The position numbers and the translations under genes are program-made. 64,000 nucleotides of DNA from Salvia splendens. Lineage: Eukaryota > Streptophyta > Magnoliopsida > Lamiales > Lamiaceae. Below the pieces are notes generated by a model. That model saw only the letters and a list, made by a program, of their open reading frames with translations, did no database searches and was not told the DNA's origin. The stretch is taken from positions 38,112,887-38,176,886 of the forward strand of contig NC_056034.1 of NCBI RefSeq assembly GCF_004379255.2. Direction: 5' to 3'. The stretch's first letter is position 1; each line of letters begins with the position of its first letter. Below, one piece after another: positions 41,866 to 51,174 of this stretch.

Positions 41866-42704
41866 TTTCATTTCTTATTATGAAAATAGGACGACATTGT
41901 GGATGCCCAAATTGCATCTGCAATAGAAGCATGCGTGGAGATATATGCTGATGATGATTGTGTTCAATCAGAGTTAAATGTATCTGGCAAAAATCCTTCA
42001 ACCGAAATAGTAGTTTACAATCCAGACATTGTAAGTGTTAAACAATGATATATCTCATCCATTCACCAACACTTTTAACAAACATCAAGTGAACTATATG
42101 TCTTATATAGTGATGTTTTCATATCATTCTTGCCCTGACAGGTAACTGCTAGGATTGAACAAATGGAGATACGTTCAAAAGCTGAGAAGAGAATATCAGC
42201 TGCATTGAAATCTCCATTCCATGAAAGAGTGGTTAAGGCTAAAACCAAGTTTACCTTGAAAGAGTCACAAGTCTTTTTGTGGATTATGACAACAAATGAA
42301 TTAAATGAGTAAGATTTATATTATAGTTCTGATTTAGAAAAAAAACATACAAAAGATGTGCTAACACACACACATGTTTGAACAGGGACACCATAGTGTA
42401 TGATGATGATGTCATAATGGTAACAAAAAGAGAATTCTGTTCACTGTTGCCACATACGCTAATAGAAGTGGGTGTGATAAGTGCATGGGCTTCATATTTA
42501 AATAACATGGAAGAATACAAGTCCCTATCTTCATCGAGGCGCCTCTTTTTCACAACATACCCAACGGTAAGAATAGAATAAATTTTGAACAGTATTGTGA
42601 TTATGAAAACCGCAGTTTCTGTGGTAAGATTTATAGTTGTTTCACTGATTTTAAGTGATTATGAAAACCGTATGGCCTTTGTATTATGTTTACATGGTTA
42701 GATT

Positions 42705-42920
42705 TACGAGTGAAGTGTTTTGTGAACAAGAGTGAAGTAAAATCAAAGTAAGAGTGATGTGTTTTGTGAACAAGAGTGAAGTAAATTCAGAGTAAGAGTG
42801 ATGTGTTTTGTGAACAAGAGTGAAGTAAAATCAAAGTAAAAGTGATGTGTTTTGTGAACAAGAATGAAGTAAATTCAGAGTAAGAGTGAGGTGTTTTGTG
42901 AACAAGGGTGAAGTAAAATA
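42705..42920 (+). repeat. 22-bp minisatellite array, ULP intron 9
   Basis: Sense-oriented units in intron 9. They are preceded at 42595-42705 by the leader GATTATGAAAACCGCAGTTT..., which also opens the arrays at 38325 and, inverted, at 48180. Confidence 0.88.
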
Positions 42921-43864
42921 AAGTGAATTATTTCAATCCAGATTTAACTTGTCTCATTTTTCAGCTGTATACAGTTGTTTACCGGCCTGATGGGGTCGAC
43001 CTCTTGACCATAATTGATAGATTCTGTGACAATTTACAAACTGAGGTTGAACAAATTCCGTATTTCAAATGGGCCGACGTAGATTTGGTAAATACTGAAC
43101 ACAATTGATTCTTTATTATATTCTCTAGTTGTTTTTATTCTGAAATTATTATTATTATCTATGTAGGTGTTCTTTCCAATTTGTGCTGCGGAACATTACT
43201 ATACCATATGCTTCAGATTTAGTACTAACAGTATAGTGCTGATTGACAATTCAAAGAATGCTGACGATGTGGACATAACAGTCAAATATGGTGGCATACC
43301 TGAAAATGTGGTAAGTATACACGATATACAGTGCAGTATTTTTGTGATTACAATGAATTATAGTTCTCTTTATAGTGAACTACATCTGATATTCATGATG
43401 ATATATTGCAGAAATTATATTTTTGTCATTATTTGACAAAAATGGGGTATCACAACCAAAGCAAATCAATAAAGGATGTGAGGATAATAAGGCTCAAAAT
43501 GCCTTGGAGAACAACATCAAATGTAGAAGATTGCGGAGTTTTTTTGATGCGACATTTGGAATGTTATCATGGTGAGCGCGAACAAGATTGGAAGTGTGGA
43601 TTAACTACAAGAAGCAAAGGAATATTGCAGCGCATTATTATTGTCGGAAAAAAACCATCAGTCACTGAATATGTTGTCAGTAACATCAAAGCATTATGAA
43701 GAATATGGGAAAACCAATAACATAGATGTGGAAAAAATGATTGTAAACTTCAAGCGTTCATGAACTATTGTAGAAAACTTCATTAGTGAATTAACAAGTA
43801 CTTATTTTACATTAATATCTTGTTTACTATTTAATTCACTGTTGTGTTTTGTAAACCACTAAAT

Positions 43865-44633
43865 GATGTGTTTCGTGAAGAAGAGTGAAGTAAAATCAGA
43901 ATAAGAGTGAAGTGTTTCGTGAAGAAGAGTGAAGTAAAATCAGAATAAGAGTGATGTGTTTTGTGAACAAGAGTGAAACAAAATCAGAATAAGAGTGATG
44001 TGTTTTGTGAACACGAGTGAAGTAAAATCAGAGTAAGAGTGATGTGTTTTGTGAACAAGAGTGAAGTAAAATGACAGTAAGAGTGATGCGTTTGTGAACA
44101 AGACTAAAGTAAAATGACAGTAAGAGTGATGCGTTTGAGAACAAGAGTGAAGTAAAATCAGAGTAAGAGTGAGGTGTTCAATGAACAAGAGTGAAGTAAA
44201 ATCAAAGTAAGAGTGATGTGTTTTGTGAACAAGAGTGAAGTAAAATCAGAGTAAGAGTGATGTGTTTTGTGAACAAGAGTGAAGTAAAATCAAAGTAAGA
44301 GTGATGTGTTTTGTGAACAAGAGTGAAGTAAAATGACAGTAAGAGTGATGCATTTGTGAACAAGACTAAAGTAAAATGACAGTAAGAGTGATGCGTTTGT
44401 GAACAAGAGTGAAGTAAAATCAGAGTAAGAGTGAGGTGTTCAATGAACAAGAGTGAAGTAAAATCAAAGTAAGAGTGATGTGTTTTGTGAACAAGAGTGA
44501 AGTAAATTCAGAGTAAGAGTGATGTATTTTGTGAACAAGAGTGAAGTAAAATCAAAGTAAGAGTGATGTGTTTTGTGAACAAGAGTGAAGTAAAATCAGA
44601 ATAAGAGTGATGCGTTCTGTGAACAAGAGTGAT
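43865..44633 (+). repeat. 22-bp minisatellite array between the convergent MULE genes
   Basis: About 35 units in plus orientation between the ULP stop (43699) and the transposase 3' end (44763). It contains a higher-order duplication: the segment around AAAATGACAGTAAGAGTGAT, GCGTTTGTGAACAAGACTAA occurs twice, at about 44065-44200 and 44325-44465. Confidence 0.9.
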
Positions 44634-44762
44634 GAACTTACTGGCACTTGAGCATTAGTACTCTAAAAATTCGCATTGAGATAAAATTCACTCAAAAGTG
44701 TAATAAAATGAATCATTAGTACTCTAAAAATACTACAATGTGAACTATTTCTATACAAATCC

Positions 44763-47700
44763 TCATTGCCTCTGATTTAACTTCTCATTAACCTTTTTGC
44801 AGTTCCTAGAATCATGGTGTCCAATCTCATGACAGTTTCCACACTTTCAGCCTGGTTTCATTGCTAACTTTATTGCTGACTCCCTCTTCGATTTCTTCCT
44901 ACTTCCACTTCTCTTTGTACTAACAACCTCAGGAGGATGAACTTCAATATTGTTTGGGACATGTGAGCCATAGAAGTTCTCAATCATTGCTCTCTTCTGT
45001 GTGGAAGACAGAACAACATCTTCGCCAAGAAGCTGCTTCCTACCTTCTTCAATAATTGCAGCGAATGCATTGATTTGATCAATGTTCCCTTCAATGCTTT
45101 GTGCTGTTTCAATGAATAATCCATACAAGTTTTTAAATGCAATCTTCTTCTTGTCCACAGCAAGGTGTATTTCTTGATCATCACAAAAACCTCCATGTAT
45201 TGGCTTCACAAACTGTGACTTCAACCATCTTCCTCCATCCAACTTCTCGGGTATCAACTTAACAAAATTATGTTTCAACACACAAAATATATGGCTGCAC
45301 AATAGACCAAGTCTTTCAAATTTTTTGCATCCACACAAATAGGTGTCATCACCAATGGAGTAAGTCACTGTCCATGAGTTTGAATCATTGTCCTTTATGT
45401 CATATACTTTAATATCTGTATTGGTAGACACTCCTAGAGTTGCACAAGACAAAGAGAAACATGCATATACTATCTCTTCTTGAATTTCAGTATAAGCACT
45501 ACCACTATATATCGTCGATGCATGTTTCTCGATTTCCAATCCTGTTCGCAAAATAGGTACTTTTGTTGAATCATAGTATTCAAGCTTTGCACTATTACTT
45601 CTTTGAGTCTCCAGAGCATGATTATAGTTCATATAAAATTGCATAAGGTTAGCCCGAGACTTTGAGTACCTTTTGAAGAAGTTATTCTGTGATTCAGATA
45701 TAGAAGTTGTCTTTATCAACGAACTCATCGGAAAATCACGGAAAAAGGCTGGAACCCAAAATTTTCTGGATGCAAACATTGATGAAAACCAGACATTATT
45801 GGTCAGCCCATATCTTTCCATTATAGCATGCCAAGTTTCCTCAAATGCATCAGGTTCTATCAACTCTGACCATACACATGCATTCAGTTCCATCTTTAAT
45901 TGTTCACTACCAAGCATGTTCTTTGGCAATTTGTCAGCAACTTTATTCATAACGTGCCACATACACCACCGGTGTCTTGTATTGACAAGGACCTCCTCAA
46001 CAGCAACTTTCATTCCTAAGTCTTGGTCGGTTACAATGAGTTTGGGAGCCACACCCATACACTTTACAAATTGGTTAAATAACCATGAAAAGGAGTTGGC
46101 ATTTTCCTTGGACAAAAGGCCAGCAGCAAATGTCACAGGGCGACCATGATTATCCTTACCCGTAAAAGGAGCAAATATCATACAGTATCTGAAATGAAAA
46201 ACAATTCACTATAAGCATGCAGAAAACACATCACTCTTTTTCACAAAATACGTCACTCTTGTTCAGACAATACTTCACTCTTTTTCACAATACACTTCAC
46301 TCTTGTTATGATTTCAGAAAACACATCAATATAAGCATGCAGAAAAATACATCACTCTTTTTCACAAAACACATCACTCTTGTTCAGACAATACTTCACT
46401 CTTTTTCACAAAACACTTCACTCTTGTTATGATTTCAGAAAACACATCAATATAAGCATGCAGAAAAATACATCACTCTTTTTCACAAAACACATTACTC
46501 TTGTTAAGAAAACACTTCACTCTTGTTCACAAAACACTTCACTCTTTTTCAGAAACACATCACTCATGTTATGATTTCAGAAAACAATTTAACAAAAGAG
46601 TAATTAGTGTGCACATACATGTTTGTTGAGTATGTCATATCAAACGAAACAATATCTCCATACAAATGGTAGTTTCTTCTGGCAGTAGGATCACACCAAA
46701 ACAATCGTGTCATCCTATCCTTTGAGTTGACCTCATACTCATATGTAAATGCACTACACAACTCCTTCTTCCTTCGCAACTCATTCAATAACATTTGTGC
46801 ATCAGCTCCTTCCACATATGCTCTAAGGTCACGTCTATAGTTGCGCACTTCTAAAACAGTACACCCTACATAATCTAATCCACCAAGCACTTCTTTAAGT
46901 AAGCTAAAACTTAAAGTTGGACCAATATTTGCATTAGCACAATCGAGGATGAATTTCTGATGGACTAAATCCAAATTACGGTTCAAATTAATAAAACGCT
47001 TATGGCGTTCCTCAACCATCTCGTGATTATGTTCTTCAACGAAACTTTGTATAACATAACCAACACCCATAATATACTTCCAAGACACTTTAGCATTACA
47101 ATAGCACTTAATAGAAGAACGCTTTCGTTTCACCTCAGATTGTTCACTGTTTCTTTGCTTTGTACCTTCTCGGCTACACACCACGTAAATCCAAGTAGTG
47201 ACATCTTTTTCCTTTTTCGATCCCTTTTTACGGGTGTCAAATCCAACATATCGAGCATAATTGTTGTAGAAGTCCAATGCACGATCAAGGGTCATGAAAC
47301 TTTGTCCAATTTTTGGTTTCAATTCATCTGGGCATTTTGGTACGCAAACCACTGTAAAAAACACAGCACTCTAATAATGAGATTACTGCACTCTTGTTCA
47401 GAAAAAGACTTCACTTTTGTTCACAATACACATCACTCTTATTCTGATTTTACTTCACTCTTGTTTACAAAACATATCACTCTTGTTCAGAATAAGAGTG
47501 ATGTGTTTTGTGAACAAGAGTGAAGTGTTTTGTGAACAAGAGTGAAGTAAAATCAGAATAAGAGTGATGTGTTTTGCAAATAAGAGTGAAGTAAAATCAG
47601 AATAAGAGTGATGTGTTTTGTGAACAAGAATGAAGTGTTTTCTGAACAAGAATGAAGTGTTTTGTGAACAAGAGTGAAGTAAAATCAGAATAAGAGTGAT

Positions 47701-48351
47701 GTGTTTTGTGAACAAGAGTGAAGTAAAATCAGAATAAGAGTGATGTGTTTTGTGAACAAGAGTGAAGTGTTTTATGAACAAGAGTGAAGTAAAATCAGAA
47801 TAAGAGTGATGTGTTTTGTGAACAAGAGTGAAGTAAAATCAGAATAAGAGTGATGTGTTTTGTGAACAAGAGTGAAGTGTTTTCTGAACAAGAGTGAAGT
47901 GTTTTGTGAACAAGAGTGAAGTAAAATCAGAATAAGAGTGATGTAAACACATCACTCTTATTCTGAGGGCATCACTCTTGTTCACAAAACACATCACTCT
48001 TGTTCACAAAACACATCACTCTTATTCTGATTTCACTTCACTCTTATTTGCAAAACAACTGTAAATCTAACCATGTAAACATAATACAAAGACCATACGA
48101 TTTTCATAATCACTTAACATCAGTGAAACAACTATAAATCTAATCACAAAAACTACTGTTTTCATAATCACAATACACGAAAATATTGTATATTAATAAA
48201 TAGTAGGAATTGTTATAGAATTGAACAAGAGTGCAGTAATTGTTATAGAATTGAACGAATAATGATTACCTTTAGAAGTCTCAGCTTCCTCGCCCGAAGA
48301 TGATGAATCGGAATCGAAATAATCTTCGTCCGACCTCATAATTGAATCCAT
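44763..48351 (-). CDS. FAR1/MULE-type transposase of the 11-kb element (premature stop before the zinc knuckle)
   Basis: Exons in order: 48351-48270, 47351-46619, 46188-44847, total 2,157 nt, 718 codons plus TGA. Visible: an acidic N-terminus, a FAR1-type DNA-binding zinc finger (FYNNYARYVGF ... VVCSREG ... KCYCNAKV ... EEHNHEM), a DDE nuclease with Asp in FDMTYSTN (at the exon 2/3 junction), Asp in VTDQDLGM and Glu in SISESQNNFFKR, then a SWIM zinc finger (YLCGCKKFERLGLLCSH). The frame closes with TGA at 44847-44849. Directly after it the same frame reads KCGNCHEIGHHDSRNC, a CCHC knuckle normally part of these proteins, and ends at TGA 44763-44765. One substitution has therefore removed the knuckle. 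The catalytic core is intact, so this could still act on related ends in the window. Confidence 0.85.
46225..46590 (-). repeat. 22-bp minisatellite array, transposase intron 2
   Basis: The same repeat family but on the minus strand, that is, sense to the transposase gene. It fills intron 2 (46189-46618). A block of about 125 bp containing GATTTCAGAAAACACATCAA recurs inside it (about 46310 and 46432). Confidence 0.88.
47375..48060. repeat. 22-bp minisatellite arrays in alternating orientation, transposase intron 1
   Basis: Three blocks: minus-oriented 47375-47490, plus-oriented 47490-47945, minus-oriented 47945-48060. Each switch creates a head-to-head or tail-to-tail inverted repeat able to form long hairpins. 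All lie inside intron 1 (47352-48269). Confidence 0.88.
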
Positions 48352-48702
48352 TGATTTGAATCACGATGATTGATTTGAATCGCGATGAACGGATTGAATA
48401 ACGAATTGAATCGCGTCGAATTGAATTCAATCGCGATTTGAATGAAGTAATAAGATTTGGAACGAAATTTGGAAAAAATCGGATCGCAGGTTTGGAAGGA
48501 AAGAAAAGATCGCAAATTATGGAGTAATTTGATCGCAGATTTGCATGTTTTGATCCAGATTTAAATTAAGAAAGCAATTTCCAAAATTACCCTCAGCATA
48601 TTTTCTATAATTAAAATAAATAATATTTGTTCCATTAAGATGTGTGGCTGAGATTTGTTCTCTAGTTATACGCTTAAGATTAGTTATACATTGATCACTA
48701 CT

Positions 48703-48718
48703 ATATATATATATATAT
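48703..48718. repeat. (TA)n joint
   Basis: 16 bp of TA repeats between the 11-kb element and MITE 4. Confidence 0.9.
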
Positions 48719-49000
48719 AGGAAAATGATCAATACAAAACTTGATCTCAATACAAAATCCAGACCAAATCCTGACCATGAGATTTGACAATCCAATGGTC
48801 AATAATTAAACAAAAACACGGAGGGTCATTGTAAAGCAGTTTTAGGTCATATTATAAACTTTGGATTTGAGGTCATGTTAAGACCATTTCATGTCATTCT
48901 TACTATAATGACGTAAAAATAAGCTTACAATGACCTAAAAATGACTTTTGTATGCTTGGTTCTGCATTTTTGTATTAAGAATGCTTTTGCATGGATCAAA

Positions 49001-49005
<5 letters not shown>
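48719..49005. mobile_element. (TA)n-flanked MITE 4 of the MULE cluster
   Basis: 287 bp. The left end AGGAAAATGATCAATACAAAA and right end (inverted) AGGGTTTTGATCCATGCAAAA are similar. TA repeats lie on both sides (48703-48718 and 49006-49048). No coding sequence. Confidence 0.78.

Positions 49006-49048
<43 letters not shown>
49006..49048. repeat. (TA)n microsatellite
   Basis: 43 bp of TA repeats closing the cluster on the right. Confidence 0.95.
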
Positions 49049-49051
<3 letters not shown>

Positions 49052-49235
49052 GGTATTGAGATGTAGGGAGAGTGTGAAGCTTTTTATGCTTCCAAATCTC
49101 CTATATAAATAATATGTGTATACTTCAACCTTTTTGTATTGAAGTTGCACTATGAGTTATGAAACTATAGTTTGAATAATTGTTGATTTCCTTGCTCCAT
49201 TGTTCATATGTTGCCATTATATATATACAAAAGTA

Positions 49236-49905
49236 GGGGAGCATTAGGGTACCACCATAGTTAGAGTGACACTCTATCACTAATTTGATCCGTCAGATCT
49301 GGTACATGGAAGCTTGAGATCATTTTATTGAAATAGAGTCCGGATTGCTGGATAATGCAGAGGATATTGTTGTCTAGGGGTAATTTGGTAATCAGATTTA
49401 GATAATATGTAAACTGCAAATACTACTTACAATACTGCAATATTCATAGCGTAACACTGCAATATTCATAGAGTAACACTTCAATCTGGTAGGGTAAAAA
49501 ACTATTACGAATTATGCAGACACGTAACACTGCAATATTCATAGAGTAATGCTGCAATGTTCATAGTGTAAGACTGCAATGATCATAGAGTAAGGCTGCA
49601 ATCTGGTAAGGTAAAAACTATTACGAATTATGCAGACACGTAACACTGCAATATTCATAGAGTAACACTGCAATGTTCATATAGTAAGACTGCAATCTGG
49701 TAACAAACTAAAAATAGAGAATATTAATTTTACCCTTCAACGTTTTTTTATCTTCCAATTTAATTAAAATAGGCTGCCACGTGGCAGCTTGAGAATCACA
49801 CGATCTTCAGATCTAACGGTCTAAATTGGTGGTATGGTGTTACAATAAAAAGTGTTATCATATTAATACATCCCTACAAAAGTGTTGTCATATTAATACA
49901 TCCCT
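49236..49905. mobile_element. Mutator-type MITE with 9-bp target duplication
   Basis: The 9-bp direct repeat ACAAAAGTA flanks it exactly (49227-49235 and 49906-49914), the length made by Mutator transposases. Its ends are only weakly inverted (AGGGGAGCATTAGG against AGGGATGTATTAAT). A 37-bp tail unit around GTCATATTAATACATCCCTA is duplicated at the right end. Confidence 0.65.
49428..49690 (+). repeat. Minisatellite inside the 9-bp-TSD MITE
   Basis: Repeats of about 22 bp, TAACACTGCAATATTCATAG plus two bases, with variants (AGACTGCAATGATCATAG). A longer segment including AAACTATTACGAATTATGCA is duplicated (about 49498 and 49615). Confidence 0.8.
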
Positions 49906-49914
49906 ACAAAAGTA

Positions 49915-51174
49915 ATAAAATTCCGTCACAACAATGCATGGGTTGGCTAAAAGTATATATACGAAAGTATGCGCGCTCGTATATCATATAGAAAGATTAA
50001 TAATGATTGATATTTTTTTTAACGTGGAACAACTCAAGCTTTAATGCTATTCTGAAAATTAATTTATTGGTTAATTTTGTATAACAAAATTAATGCTTTT
50101 GGCAAACCAATTGCTGCCACCCTGCTAGGGTATATACTGAAAAAAAACATGTAATTGTTGTGTATTGTCAATTCTAATTTTGAAATTTTATGAAAATAGA
50201 TTAATTAACCATATACTGTTATTTATAATGGAACAAAGTGTGCTTGTACAGTATAGACTAATAGGTACTCATGATTATATAAGATTTTTCACAATACCCT
50301 TCATAGAGGTGGAAAATCTATAGGGAACCGTTACTAATGTTGATATGAACTCATTTCCTGTCTTGGAGGACTGATACAGTAGAAAGTGATATAACACTGA
50401 ATGGATCATTGTGAGATAAGTAGTTATTGCCTAATTAAACTAAGTACACATCTCGGTGACTGATACAATGTTTGTCATACTATACTTCACTTGTCAATAT
50501 GTCCGGATTTTTTGCAACCCAATACTATGTCATATTGCATAGAGGTAATCAACATTTGAGAATGAATTGTTACTTTGTTGAATCGTTTCTCAGATATGTA
50601 GAGTTGATAATATCCCAAGAGATGTTCTGATCAAGTTTATAATGTACATAAGCCTCACTAATTGGAATTTATTTCAGAACTCTTAACACTTTTTTCAGAA
50701 AAGTTAATTAACTAAACTGAGCTAGCAAGCAAGCCCGATTAATTAATGGACATATATTATCTTAAACACGAGAAATAAATAAAATTTAAAGGGATCATGG
50801 ATTATATAATCTGAATTTGGATTATAAATCAATATTACTCGCAATAGTGACACTAATTAATTTCTTAAAGAGTTTCAAATAAATTAGGCTAATTTAATAG
50901 CAGAAAATCCATCCAAATCTCATTGGATCACTTACCAAGCCCACCAAGTACTCTATAAATATGGATGGATAATAAGATCACAAGATTTATATTCCGAAGT
51001 TTTTTATATTTTGAAACTTTTGAAATTTCTGATGTGGAATTTTCAAATTCTCATCTGTTATGTATTGTGAAATTTTACATTCCGTAACAGCAATGTTACA
51101 TATGATATTTCTGGCCATGATGAAACCTTACAACAAAATCGATTTATGGAATGAAGTTAGTAACAATGTTTGAA
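49915..51174. other. AT-rich spacer downstream of APC7
   Basis: 1.26 kb without a recognisable gene. The last 100-200 bp should contain the APC7 3' UTR. Confidence 0.6.

Larger units (their letters stand above)
38110..43699 (+). pseudogene. ULP1-like (C48) cysteine protease gene of the MULE, one in-frame stop
   Basis: Twelve exons: 38110-38140, 38214-38276, 38967-39110, 39236-39960, 40609-41208, 41402-41461, 41890-42030, 42142-42308, 42386-42566, 42965-43087, 43167-43310, 43412-43699. They total 2,667 nt (889 codons) in one frame, interrupted only by TAG at 40708-40710 (codon 355, between LKERG and MEFDNGG). The N-terminal half (ITEEDVYATLGLPRGE, then ACYVDRVVYR...WTEFILKER) resembles the region preceding the peptidase in transposon-encoded ULP-like proteins. 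The C-terminal peptidase shows His in AAEHYYTICF, Asp in VLIDNS and Cys in EDCGVFLMRH. The usual oxyanion-hole Gln before the Cys appears to be Arg (MPWRTTSN). The family cleaves SUMO-type conjugates, but the role in transposons is unknown. Exon 3's end could be 39110 or a few codons later. Confidence 0.78.
37753..48702. mobile_element. 11-kb Mutator-like element with MuDR-like two-gene layout
   Basis: Left terminus AGGGTCATGATCTATGGC... and right terminus (inverted) TAGTGATCAATGTATAAC... share ACTAGAGAACAAAT and AGCCACA further in. TA repeats flank both sides. It holds two convergent genes: a ULP1-like protease on plus, starting 357 bp from the left end, and a FAR1/MULE transposase on minus, starting 351 bp from the right end. 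Their 3' ends face each other across a minisatellite. This mirrors mudrA/mudrB of maize MuDR, with a ULP1-like gene in the second position, as described for plant MULEs that carry ULP-like genes. Confidence 0.85.

Noticed and set aside
43865..44633. Possible CRISPR array
   Set aside because: Regular repeats, but no unique spacers between them and no cas genes. The unit is a plain 22-bp minisatellite within a plant transposon.
45673..46149. Plus-strand 158-codon frame
   Set aside because: Antisense shadow of the MULE transposase catalytic exon.
38442..47781. Many minus-strand frames with Ser/His/Thr-rich periodic peptides (for example HSCSQNTSLLF)
   Set aside because: They are translations of the 22-bp minisatellite, whose 66-nt super-period leaves a frame open. 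They lie in introns and spacers and have no domain.
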